From contig OU015496.1 of NCBI GenBank assembly GCA_907164885.2, forward strand, positions 110,530,707-110,594,706: a DNA stretch of 64,000 nucleotides, given 5' to 3'. The notes beneath the pieces were generated by a model. It did no database searches, was not told the DNA's origin, and was given only the letters and a program-made list of their open reading frames with translations. Source of the DNA: Dolomedes plantarius (taxonomy: Eukaryota; Arthropoda; Arachnida; Araneae; Dolomedidae). Positions 35,536 to 47,049 of this stretch are shown one piece after another; the stretch's first letter is position 1, and the number at the start of each line of letters is the position of its first letter. The translations under genes and the position numbers were made by a program.

Positions 35536-35544
35536 CTGTCATGT

Positions 35545-37540
35545 AGTCACCAAACTCTATTAATTCAGGGAGGCTCTCTGTAGCACTCTTAAGTACGGAT
35601 GATGTTCTAATTCCGTGAATTCGGTCACGTTACAATTGTTAGTATTTTTCAATCACTTATGAATTTTTGAACGGTAAGAATGACATATAATTCATTCTAA
35701 TTTGAGCTTTCTATGTAATTAGCCCACAATTAGCAAATGGTAAAAAATAAATGAGTAACACTGAGTTTTTTAATTTTAATTTTAGTTTACTGTGAGAAAG
35801 ATGATAGGGCACTTCTATCGTTCTAGGTTTCTAACGTATTTGAAAGCGTGCTTATTTAAAATTTTAATTTAAGTGGGACTGTAATAAAAATTTTTTTACT
35901 ACATCACTGTGCACTATCCACAGCAGGAATTGAATTGCAACACTAAGAGGAATATCACGCCAACGGCAGGTTTTACTTTGGAATAACGCCAAGGTTTATG
36001 ATAAGCAAGGTTTCAACATTCCAACTTAAAGATAATAGGGTTTTTCGTAAAATATGTAATTATACAGCGCAAAATAGTCAAACGCCTAAAGTTAAAATAC
36101 AAATGAAAAAAGAAAAACCTGACTTTGGCGACAGATACACCTTTACATTTTACATTTCACTTGACATTGATAAATATGTACTTTTCACTTTCTTAGGAGG
36201 TTACCCACATTCCTGGCTTCAAGAATAACTATGGTAAAGAGTCAGGAAACGTTTTATTCAATCTAAAATTATTAAAATTTATCCTACTTATATTCATATT
36301 TTATATTTGGTTTTAAATTTTTTCAAAACTTTGTATTTTTGTCAAGGATCAAAAAGTCTGCCTGCCGTCTTTGTTTCCAATACAATAGGGACTTAAGAAG
36401 CGTATGTCTGCCGTAGTTTTGATAAAAATGCGTTGTAGGAATATCCTATTACAGGAACACAGCGAAAGAAGGATTTAAAGCAGTACCTTTTAACTTAGGT
36501 ATCGTTTCTCTTATCATAGCAATAGCACCAAACTGATTGGAGGGGTTTCCAGTATCCAATGTCTCGAAAACGTTTAGTACCACACACGCACACATACATA
36601 CATACATACACGATTTGACCACAGTTGAAAAATTTCTCGATTGCTAACCAAATAATGGTGTTGTAATAACAGAACTTTCTGGTATATCAAAATAGCATAA
36701 ATATAACTCTACCGACTTCCTACCACCATTCAGGTCCAGGCGGCTTCTCTCAAGCACAACGCGATTCAAAGGAAAATGAACATTAAATGATTTTATAAAC
36801 AAACTCAATTCTGATCATGTCTAAAATTATTACTGCATGCTTCTAAGCTGTAAAAAGAGGATTTGAAGTTCGTTAAGAATCTTATAAGCTGTAGATAGGA
36901 AAACACTCTGTATCCTAATCGAGTGGAAAATTTTAACTCCTGTATTTGGATATATTTTGTTAAACTCTAGCTCAGAACTTTTCTCCCAAGGTTTTTGAGA
37001 AAATCTGGATAAATTCAGATTGAAAATTTGGTACTTTTCCGTTATAAGCACTACACTTGGCGCATTTTTAATCTTGGCGACGCTTAGATACAACACATCG
37101 TATTGGCGAATGAAATAACTCAAAATAACTCCCGATGTTACTCAAACGTTGCCTGCTCATAGCGTTCATCATACCGCTTTAGGCAAATTCCATATTTTAA
37201 AATCCATTATGTAAAAATACGGTCCGATTTCCTGACGGATTCTAAATTCCTTACAAACTAAAGTAGGCGTATTTAATTACGGCATTCCATGAAGTCTTTT
37301 TATCTCCATGAATAATCGTCCTCATATCGTCTCGTGATCCTTGAATCTCATGATTTGCATATTTTAATATTGTAATTTGACAATTATTAGTGTGATTATA
37401 TCGCGTTACTTTTCTCTCGTTGCGGCGATTTTTGAAAATGCGCCAAATTGGTGTCAAAACGTCTGTAGTGCTTATAACGGAAAAGTACCGAAAAGGGTAA
37501 ACGAATTTTGCAAAGAAATTAAAGTGCATCATTTAAAATC
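35545..37540. other. Non-coding stretch
   Basis: Includes a (CATA)n run near 36590-36611. Short frames at 35998-36228, 36830-37123 and 37251-37532 lack motifs. Confidence 0.4.
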
Positions 37541-37542
37541 AA

Positions 37543-37920
37543 CAGCTTTGTCAGACGCACCTCCTTGCCAAGTTTGGCGATTTTGTGTATGCCGTGGTAA
37601 CCATGAGATTTTGGCGAGATTTTGTTTTTTGCGGATTTAGTCGTGTGCGGTTGTGGCAGTGACGAGAGTTTAAATTTAATAATAAATAATGATATTTATA
37701 ATTTTGATTGTTTTCTTAATTTTTTAACATTAGCGCAGAGTTGAGAATTTTATATTCTTGTTTCCATATAAAATACACGCGCAGTTTGCATATTAAATGC
37801 AAATTGGGAAGAGATCCGTATCCTGTGCCGCTTGGCGCGATTTCTGAGTTTTCTGCCAAACGTGGAAATCAGAATAGTGCAACCCTACTTAAGCGACGCC
37901 ATTTTTTCGGCGTCACTTAG
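37543..37920 (+). mobile_element. TIR element family H, copy 1 (partial)
   Basis: Left end acagctttgtcagacgcacc and the following ~200 bp (ggtaaccatgagattttgg… ttgcggatttagtcgtgtgc) are nearly identical to 38416-38575, and its middle matches 39174-39300. The right end is lost where family B begins. Confidence 0.7.
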
Positions 37921-37924
37921 GCTT

Positions 37925-38415
37925 AAGGTATCCGACTACCTTCTGTCTTATTTTTCAAAGGGGTATAACACCAATACACGAAAATGATGAAAAAATAGAG
38001 CATGACTATGCAACTTTTAACAAAATTTATGAGTTTGGGTTGAAATTTAGCAAATTTTTACAAAAACGGCTCTAGCTCTAAAAAAAAAAAAAAAAAATTA
38101 TGCATATAACATTAATTTCTTTTTGTCTTATGTACATAAGTACCCCCTAAGTGTAATGAACTAAAAGCTAATCGATATCGCGAAATCTACAAAAATTACA
38201 GATTATATGCAATTACATGTAAAAATTTAGTAATTTCTCATGAGATTTTCTAAAAATGCAGCTATAAATCAACAAATAAAATTCCCAAAACCAAATCTGT
38301 AGTTCATTTCATTCTAAATAGTAAGAAAAACATACGGGAAAAATTTCATAGCCATATTATAATATTTGTTTGCATTTTTGATGAAAAATGATGAAAACAT
38401 AATTAAAGTTTTGGT
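37925..38415 (+). repeat. Interspersed repeat family B, copy 1
   Basis: Matches 53563-53947 (and its continuation 56620-56695): shared blocks include ggtatccgactac, aaacggctctagctcta, tgcatataacattaattt and atctcatgagattt. Non-coding; a poly-A run lies at about 38078-38097. Confidence 0.7.
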
Positions 38416-39713
38416 ACAGCTTTGTTAGACGCACCTCCCTGCCAAGTTTGGCAAATTTGTGTATGGCGTGGTAACCATGAGATTTTGGCGAGATTTTGTT
38501 TTTTGCGGATTTAGTCGTGTGCGGTTGTGGCAGTGATTAGAAAGAGAGTTTAAATTTAATAATAAATAATGATATGGTAAATCGGAAGAAGCTGGGCTGG
38601 TTGGCGACTTTTTGGCGATTTTTTTTAAAGTCGCCAAATTTGCGTTTCTGAGTCCGCGATTTTTTTCCCCCGCTCATATTTTGTTGTTTTGCTGTTTTTA
38701 AAAGTTTATTAGGGTTAATTCCCAGTACGCGGTGCCATCGCCAATTTGGCGAAAAGTTGGCGCCAAAATCCCGTTCGGAGACCTGTTAGGCTTAAACTGC
38801 GAAATGTAAACAAATGTGGCGACTAAGAAAGAACAAATAAATTGAAATACAAACTTACTGCTGGCTTTATGAAACTCGTAGGCGCACACGGGATCTTCGC
38901 TTCGCTCAGATACCCTTGCTTCACTCCGCTACGCTCCGTTACGCATCCGTCCAAAAATATTACAGAAAATCCCCAGCCGCTGGCTTCGCTACGTACCGCT
39001 GGCTATAGTACAGTAAGAAAAGCTTCCGCTGGCTGTAGAGGTCAGTAGAACAAAGCTTATCCCACAAAAAATCAAATAATCCGATCCGAATGTAAGAAAC
39101 CATGGACTAGTGCGTAAATAAATAAGTAAATAATCGTCAAGTTGGCGGCAGCCCCAACTTCTTCCGATTAACCTAATGATATTTATAATTCTGATTGTTT
39201 TCTTAATTTTTTAACATTAGCGCAGAGTTGAGAATTTTATTTTCTTGATTGCATGTAAAATGCATGCACAGTTTGCATATAAAATGCATGAGCAGTTTGC
39301 CTATTAAATGCAAATTGAATATTTATTTTGCATATTTATTTTCTTGTTTGCATATATTATTATGCATTGCATATAACTTTTCTCCAAGGGAGGTGCGTAG
39401 GCGCTAAAAAATTTTGGCGCCAACTTTTCGCCAACAGAGGTTTGCCTTGTTCCAAAATTAAATTGATTGCCCTTTAGATATACCACGTGAAAAACATCAC
39501 AACAGAAACGAATGACAATACAGCATATTGAAATATTTATCGCCCCAAAAAATTGCCAAATTTTCCGGCACAGGATATGGGACTTCTCCCTGCAAATTGA
39601 ATATTTATTTTGCATATTTATTTTGTTTGCATATAAACATTATGCATTTGCTTGTAACTTTTCGCCAAAGGAGGTGCGTTGAAAAATTTTTTGGCGCCGT
39701 CTGATAAAGCTGT
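38416..39713 (+). mobile_element. TIR element family H, copy 2, carrying a nested MULE-like insertion
   Basis: Left end ACAGCTTTGTTAGACGC, right end CGTCTGATAAAGCTGT as inverted partner, with ggcgcc-rich subterminal sequence. The right part has an internal duplication: the 'tgcaaattgaatatttatttt … gccaaaggaggtgcgt' stretch occurs twice (39310-39400 and 39595-39680). Interrupted at 38576-39173 by another element. No target duplication and no transposase recognised. Confidence 0.65.
38576..39173. mobile_element. Mutator-like (MULE) non-autonomous element with 9-bp duplication
   Basis: Ends GGTAAATCGGAAGAAGCTGG and, inverted, GGTTAATCGGAAGAAGTTGG. Perfect 9-bp target duplication TAATGATAT at 38567-38575 and 39174-39182; the empty site is visible in family H copy 1, where taatgatat occurs once (near 37685). 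A 9-bp duplication is typical of Mutator-like elements; Merlin (8-9) is an alternative. Non-coding, with short 'cgctacg'/'cgctggct' repeats inside. Confidence 0.85.
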
Positions 39714-39714
39714 T

Positions 39715-40479
39715 CCCAAATTATTAAGCAAAAAAATTAAATTATCTAGTACCATTATTGTAATTAAAATTATCAAATTTGATAACAAAATAATGAATTA
39801 AAAGTATTTTAAAACATCCAGAACTAAGCAAATGAATGTATATTTACCGGAACGAAAAAAAAGTCCATCATTTGTTAGATTTGAAATTTATAGCAAATAT
39901 TCTTTATGCTTTTACAGTTCGCACATGAAACTGATCATTCCAACCTGCTAAATTCACTCCTACTGCTGAAATTTTGTACATCTTGACAGAACTTCTGAAT
40001 GGAGATGCTGCACAGCTGCGTTTTGAAGAGGCGAATGGCTTCCAGCTAACGGGCTTCCGTTAACAAGGAAACAATGCCTCACGTGATTCTCATAGACAGC
40101 TGAATCGCGGTAGCTTGATTTATTCATGTAAAAACGGTAAAAGATACCGCTCATGAAGAAAGGAATGCATATTTAAGCAACTCTCGCGGTAATTTAAGTA
40201 TATTTTATTGATTATGTAATGAAAGGGTACTCGTTTAACATGTTGGGATTTTTTGATAATGAATTATGAGGGCCTTATGTTTTTTGAGTCAAATTTTAAT
40301 TCCTGTGTATTTTTATTCCTCTACTTTTTTAATAATTTAGATATATAAAAACGCAGGAAATTTGTTTTCAAAATCCTTCATTTTTTAAACCATAACAGCA
40401 TTTTATTAGAGCTTAAGGTCGCGAGCTATGTACCACTACTTATATGCTTCTTCTCAATCAAAATTTCGTACTTTAAATT
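39715..40479. other. Non-coding stretch
   Basis: No recognisable gene or repeat. Confidence 0.4.
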
Positions 40480-40487
40480 TCCGGACG

Positions 40488-40944
40488 CAGGGCCCGATTT
40501 AGAAAATTCTTGACTACAGGCACAACTTGGAATGGGGGCCCCCTAACACTGATGTGGGCATAACCTTTCTAAAATTGGCACACACACACACACACAAAAA
40601 AAAAAAAAATCATGAATCATTGTTAAAGTACTGTAGAAGCAATTATAAAATAACATTATCAAATAACAAAAAACAATACAATATATTAACTTCATCATTA
40701 AAACACCAATACAATGCAACCAAAAAATTATTAATCCCTTATATACACTATAGCATACTATACATATGATGAACCAATCAATCAAATTTGAAAGGATATA
40801 TAAAAAAAATTGCTATTAAAAAAGGTAAAATTAAAAAAAATTGAATTGGGAATTTTCTTTCAAAATAAAAATTTTTGGGGGGCCCCCAACATTCGGGGGC
40901 CTCTAGGCCCGGGCCTACCGGGCCTAATGGAAAATAAGGGCCTG
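40488..40944 (+). mobile_element. Non-autonomous hAT element, family G copy 1 (457 bp)
   Basis: Ends CAGGGCCCGATTTAG and, inverted, CAGGCCCTTATTTTCC; duplication (T/C)CCGGACG at 40480-40487 and 40945-40952 (7 of 8). GC-rich subterminal blocks (gggggcccccaacattcggggg), a CA microsatellite near 40580. A second copy is at 62525-62943 in reverse orientation. Confidence 0.88.
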
Positions 40945-40959
40945 CCCGGACGCACATTG

Positions 40960-41820
40960 TTTATTGCCCTCTGAACTCACTTTTAGCGTACATGCATCTA
41001 CATTTATGTTTAATAAGGTATTCCATTGAACCCTAGGTTAATAATGTAGGGTTTATACGTGGATCTTGAGATTTTCTTCTAAGGTATCGTGATGAGAGCG
41101 ATATTGTATGTGAGCTGTCGGTGCCAGATTGTTAAACGCAAGAACTCTATTCGCTTCCTCATCTATACAAGACGTGTTACAAATTATTTGTTCAAGGTCA
41201 GACTGTTAGCTTATTTTGGGGCTTTAAGATTTCCCACCTTTAACCTCTCTGTTAAAAATTATGATACTGAAACTAGAATTTGGAATTTAATAAACATATT
41301 TTAGGGTATAACGGATAATTTTGCATTGCATCCTATACGCAGAGCTCATATTTATGGATGCCTATCACTCGCTTTTCCCGTTTTGTTTTGAAAAACCAGA
41401 ATTCCCTCTAAATTGACAATTGATTCTTAATTGGACAATAGTACTTTCGAGAAGATCTTATAAGCTATAGGCCCCTTCCGGGGAGTTGATCCCTCATCGG
41501 GCAGTCACCCAAGAAAGGTTCTTTGGTATTTTCCCATTATACTGACTTGTCGTCAACCTCTCGGCGAACTGCGATTCTTTGCGAGGAAATGCCGTTCTCA
41601 TACACTTGCAGAGACCGGCGAGAGATTTCTGGAACATCTATTTGCAAGACGCAGACGCAATCACCGCTCCATGGCGTTACTAACAAAACAACTCTTAAGT
41701 GTATCTAAGAAGTGGACAGAAATGAAAATGAAATTTAAAGATTATGTAAAGAGTTATTTTCTGATGTAGTTCTCTCCACTTCTTACACACACTTAAACAG
41801 AGTTGCTTGTCCAATTCTCA
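40960..41820. other. Non-coding stretch
   Basis: Moderately GC-rich sequence at about 41530-41700 contains a short frame without recognisable motif. Confidence 0.35.
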
Positions 41821-41823
41821 GAG

Positions 41824-43766
41824 CCTTATTATACAGAGCCACTCGAGTGGCGAACGCGCCACCGCTTCAGACGCTCAGACAAGCCACTCTAAGTGATACA
41901 CTCAATCATATGGAGCTTATTTTACTAAGCCACATCTGTGGCTACAGGTGGCGTCTGTCGCATAAGCGGGCCACTCCAGACGCCAACCACCCTCGCTTCC
42001 TGTGGCGCCCCTGCGCGACTGTGGCTTTGGTAGAGGACCATTGTTTGATATGAAGCTTATTATACTGAGCAACTACACAGCGCCACCTTTCCGTCACTAG
42101 CTTTGGCTTGACTCTTCACTCAGTCATCCCTTTGACGTTGTTTGGGCTGGTTGTAGGCTATAAATTTGCTTTCAAAATGCCGAAAAATAATAATATTCCT
42201 CAGTGGATTATCATGCTTCTTGACAATCTCAATGAAGACGGTTTTATAAGTAACACTGAGTTTGAAACAGCTTCATCTATTATTTTTTTGTTAGTAATTA
42301 AACAAATTCACTGCATTTTAAGGGGGTCCAGGACACAAAATTCTTCAAATTTTTAAAAAAAAATTTACTGCATTATAAATTATGTGTTTTTTCACTTAAA
42401 ATGACGTTTAAATTATGTTTCTATCTTAATTAGAACAGGAGATATTAATTTTATTTTTGTAACACTAGGGGATTCGCCTCTAGGCTCGCTACGCTCGCTC
42501 CTCTGTTATGGCTAATAGCGAGATACACAGAGGTGATTCTCGGGCAATGTAACAGCTTCCATCCATTTACTGTTGTCACCCTTAATGCGAAGGGCGTTTC
42601 ATCACTGTTGAATTATCAGCTTTAAAATTCAATTAAAAATCGAAAATTTAAGATATAGAGTTGAAATGAAGTTTATATGAATAAGAAAGCTTTCAGCTTC
42701 CAGATGATGTAAATATTTTCTTTGTAAGATTAAAAACTCGAGGAGCATAGATATTACATCCACATAGGGGACGATATTTCTTGAAAAACTGTGTTTCATT
42801 TTTTGATGAAAAGATTAGTCTGTTTTAAAATATTTTTAAACAAATGAGGTCTAGTTTGAAAGAGAAATGTCTGTAGTCTTAGATTGTAAAAAGATCAAAA
42901 TTCTACGATCATTTTTTGGCGAGTTATCGTAATCTGAAGATGAAAAAGTCAATATTTTCCCACAAAACATAAAGTTTAAAAAAGTTCGACGAAGATGAGA
43001 CATGTCTTACTTTGGTCCCCCCTTTTTCTGCATCCATTGGTATCGCTCTCGACCCCATACCCCCAGCGGTTTCGGGGGAGATAGATTGACAAGCTTTTGA
43101 TAGCGGCAGTTACTTTTTTTTTATAATAGAGAGATTCTAATAGTAGCCAATCTGTGAATGCGTTTTTCTGCATTATGGGGTTTTTCACCATTTCCCATCT
43201 TTAAATTGTTATAAGTCAAGAACCATTAGTGATAAATGGCTCAAAATTGGAACATGTCTTTTTCAATTATTTTACTTTGATTCAGCATATTTGAAAAAAT
43301 ATTTACTTTTGAAAATATGATTTTTTAAAAATAAGTTACATCATTATTTTTTTTTTGAAATTTTTATTCTAGATATTTTTAATTTTTTTTATTAACATTT
43401 TAAAAAACACTGAATCAAAATTAAAACTTATATATTTTTGTTTAATTAAATGAAAAAAAAATTGAAATTCGACAAATAATATTTCGAGTTATACCGATTT
43501 TAAATTACCCCATTTTTAAAAAAATTTAAATTTTTAAATTTAAAAAACTTTGAGAAGTTTTATGATGTGATTTTTTTTTACAAATTATATGGTTAACGAT
43601 CACAAAATTCAAAATTTTAACTTAATAAATAAATGAAAATCATGACAAAGCCACGTGGAAGCTAGGCCAGGCCATTGCTGTGGCTTGAATGCGCCACAGC
43701 TTTGGCCAGCCCGGGCGTCTTTAGTGTGGCGCGCGTTCGCCAGTCCAGGGGCTCTGTATAATAAGG
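41824..43766. mobile_element. TIR element with subterminal motif array, host to family F copy 2
   Basis: Perfect 17-bp inverted ends CCTTATTATACAGAGCC and GGCTCTGTATAATAAGG, continued by tggcgaacgcgcc / ggcgcgcgttcgcca. The left side repeats the end motif at 41927 (gcttattttactaagccac) and 42053 (gcttattatactgagcaac), each followed by GC-rich, snap-back sequence. A short frame (from 42178, MPKNNNIPQWIIMLLDNLN) has no known match to me. Superfamily and target duplication undetermined. Confidence 0.65.
42470..43135 (+). repeat. Interspersed repeat family F, copy 2
   Basis: Parallels 10182-10865 closely, including the 5' hairpin (here gggattcgcctct), 'aatagcgagatacaca', 'agcattttttggcgag'-like and 'catccattggtatcgctctc' blocks. 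Nested inside the 41824-43766 element. Confidence 0.78.
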
Positions 43767-43957
43767 TTGTTACATACATTTTTTCATGTAATCGAATTAC
43801 CGCATATACCACAGAAATTAAAAAGGTAGTTTACGAAAAATATGCGATATGAAAAGTCAGCATCATCTGTTTTTTCTTCAACTCCTTTGGTTTTTAAAAA
43901 AACTTTTTGACTCTAAAATATAGTTCACAAGAGTGGAAATGTAGAGTTAAATAATTA

Positions 43958-44533
43958 CAAGATAAAAAGAACTTTTTATAATTTTCTGTTGAATCATATA
44001 AACTAATTGCATAAACCTTCACTTAATTATTTTTTTCACTTTCTTTTATTTAATTTTAATCACTTTTTAGTCGTTTCTACTATCCACAGACATTATAAAC
44101 TGCTAACTTTTATAATTTTTTAAAATTTTTGGCACAATATTTTTGTAAACAAACTAAATTCACATGTATTCTGTTTTCAAAATCGTCAAACACCGTTACG
44201 CAAAAGTGCAAGCATTGAATTCGATCGAAGCGCCACCTTGCGGATTTTTCCGAACTAACTTTCCATACAAAACAAATTAACTGAAAATGAATTCAATTCT
44301 CCTTAAAGATGGCTAAAAGTATTAAAAGAATGCATTGTCATCGTGTTCTGAGCTATTCTAAAAGTTTCAAATGTCTAGCTAGTCGGGAAGTTGGTTAAAA
44401 ATCGATTGCAAGATTTGTACTGGACAAACACACACACACAAACAAACAAGAAAGCGTGTTAATAAAAACATGGTAATAATAAACACACACACAAACAAAC
44501 AAGAAAGCGAGTTAATAAAAACATGGTAAAAAT
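43958..44533 (+). repeat. Interspersed repeat family C, copy 3 (longest)
   Basis: The most complete copy: starts caagataaaaagaacttttt, contains the middle section shared with copy 1 (gaagcgccaccttgcgga) and the 3' section shared with copy 2 (tgtctagctagtcgggaagt). The tail unit (cacaaacaaacaagaaagcg … aaaaacatggtaa) occurs twice in tandem at 44430-44530. Confidence 0.78.
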
Positions 44534-44539
44534 TAGTAT

Positions 44540-47040
44540 TTTCTGGTATTCATTTATTTAAAAGGTGACTTTTTTGTATAAAAACTAACGACTTTCTACG
44601 TAACGTTGGCTACAGGTCGGTATAATGGGAGAGTACCGATTCTTTTTCCTGAAGTGTGAAACGTGACCAAAGTGAACGTCAATAGGATCTCACCCCCTTC
44701 CCCTGGCTAAGCCCAAGATGCGGCAAGGAGAAGATTATTGCCAATCATCTCCCACTCTTCGCCAAACATCGACACTTGCGCCAAGGAACAGCAGTCAATG
44801 CTCGAACAGGCGTCTTTTTTTGGAATTGGGTGATGGTTTAATCCTAAGAAAAGGAAATGTTTACAAGAGACGAGCGGAGAAGAATATACATCTACTGCCA
44901 ATAACTGAGAGGCAATATTTAACCCTATGCCAATTAGAATATTATTTACTGTGAATTGCTCCGTAATCTAAAATGTTGACTTTTCGTGTTAATTTTTTTA
45001 AATTGAAACTAATAAGACACCCCTCTAGCTTTTATCAAACTTTTAAACTAGCAAAAGAAAAATATATGGTTAACTTAAAGCAAGTTATGAGACGATATTT
45101 GATAGACGATGAAATTGGAGTTTGGCGAAATTTTCCCAAATTAAAACAGCGGAAAACGTGAAATTTTTATACGGTGTTGAAAAAATTAGTAAAAGGTGAA
45201 TGTAATTTTTCAGTAGAAGAGGTCATTAGTGTAATCATTACATTTTAATGACGTTATACTCCAACAATATTTGGAGGAAGGAATTTGGAGAAAAAACCCT
45301 GGAATTTTATCTCTTATTCTATCAGTTTTTACGCAATGAGAGATGCTAAAAATCCTATTAATTTATTTGGTTGTACTTTTTTTTATTTTGAGAGTGCTAA
45401 ATATAAATGTAAATATTGATTAATTTTCAGAGTGCTTACTTAACGGACAAAAAAAAAAGCATTTGTGGATAGTTTTATTTTTGGAGAGGATTCCAAAATT
45501 TATAATATTCATAGTAAACTATAATTTTTTCTGGCAATATTTGAATTCTGATCTTTCTATTAGTTTATAAATCTATTTACATGATACATTTCTGAACAAT
45601 AATCGTTTAAAATTATGACACAAAATAGATATTTATGGATCTAACACAGAAAGTATGATAAAGTCATAAAAGGAAGATGCTAAGATCTGATTTTGGTGTT
45701 GATTCTGATAATAGGAGAGATGAAATTTTTGAGGAAATCAGGGTGAGATATGCCACTGATCCAAGAATATGCAAGTTGAGAGAAACATCTCTAATCGTTT
45801 GTGCTATCATCTTAATCTAAGCTCAGCAAAAGAATTACGGCGAGAAACTAGACGAGCAGTCAAAGGTCAATTAGACGGCCGCATTTGACATTTGAGTCGA
45901 GACCTTATCTGTTTTGTTTTTTCTGCATCCTAGTAGCTAGGTCAACGAACGCGCTGTTTTTATATCTGCTTGTTTGCCTTACTATTTACTTGACCTATAT
46001 TTCTTCTCAGGGTGTTTTATCTACCAAATTCATAATAAATCACGTAATTTAATATCTCAAGTTACATTGAAATCCTCGAGACAATCCGACTGATGCAAAA
46101 ATTTTTTACAGAAGGCACGGAACAGAAAAGGAATTTACTTCAGACTTCTTGTCTGCTCGGGGCAATTATTCTCGGGAGATATTCCTTTTCCAACTACTTA
46201 CATATTTTCTGATACAGTTGCAATTTCTTTAGATATTAAGTGTTTAATGCAAGAAAAGATACAAAATCATTCACCCTTGCGCTTTTAAACATTTTGATAT
46301 CATAGCACCACGAGCTGGACAGGAAATTTAACGGTAGTAGTATATTTCTTATAATTTTGACCATGACCGTCAAAATATTTTTGACTCGTTATGTCGAAGA
46401 AGAAAACATTTAATCAGTGCGAAAAAAAGATACAGTTCCAAATTTTCTTTATATTAAATAATAATAATTGTGACGTTTGGTTCTTTTGTATTATAAACTT
46501 CAGGTGTTGAACAACATAAACATTTATTGAGAATTAGAAAACAAAATATTTATCACAAGAGACTGAGATGCCCTACTCGACCATCTCAGGAGATTCCCTA
46601 CTCGGCGATCCCAGCGAAGTAAAATTGTACATAACTGGTTCCTTGTCCTAAATACAACCTTAAAAAAATATTCCATCATATTGACTAAAAATATATAGAA
46701 GTTGCCATCTTCAGTTACTGTAAAATACGAATAATACAAAATATAATATCACGCGAATAATACAAAATATAATATCACGCGTGCAAACAATCTCAGGTGC
46801 AGGAATCTAGCAAATCTTATATTACGTCATAGTGGTAGGCTGAATTCCAAACATCACAATAATAATAATAATAATAATTTATGAATGTATGAAAGGACGC
46901 GTAAAAAAAGAAAAAAAATTACAAATGTGAAGGACAATACTAGCTTATAACCACGAATGTTGACAGTGACGGACTACCATAGTGACTTGACGTCGAAAGC
47001 CGATTCTATTTCCGGAGAAACGACTCTTACCTGGCACCTG
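44540..47040. other. Non-coding stretch with small tandem repeats
   Basis: A perfect ~27-bp direct repeat (gaataatacaaaatataata…) lies at about 46729-46782 and an (AAT)n run at about 46857-46882. Short frames (44707-44954, 44973-45161) are not supported. Confidence 0.45.
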
Positions 47041-47049
47041 GATGATCAG

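Noticed and set aside
41928..42083. Separate small transposons at each tattatac-gagcc motif
   Set aside because: They share the end motif of the enclosing element and lie in direct orientation, so a subterminal array is simpler.
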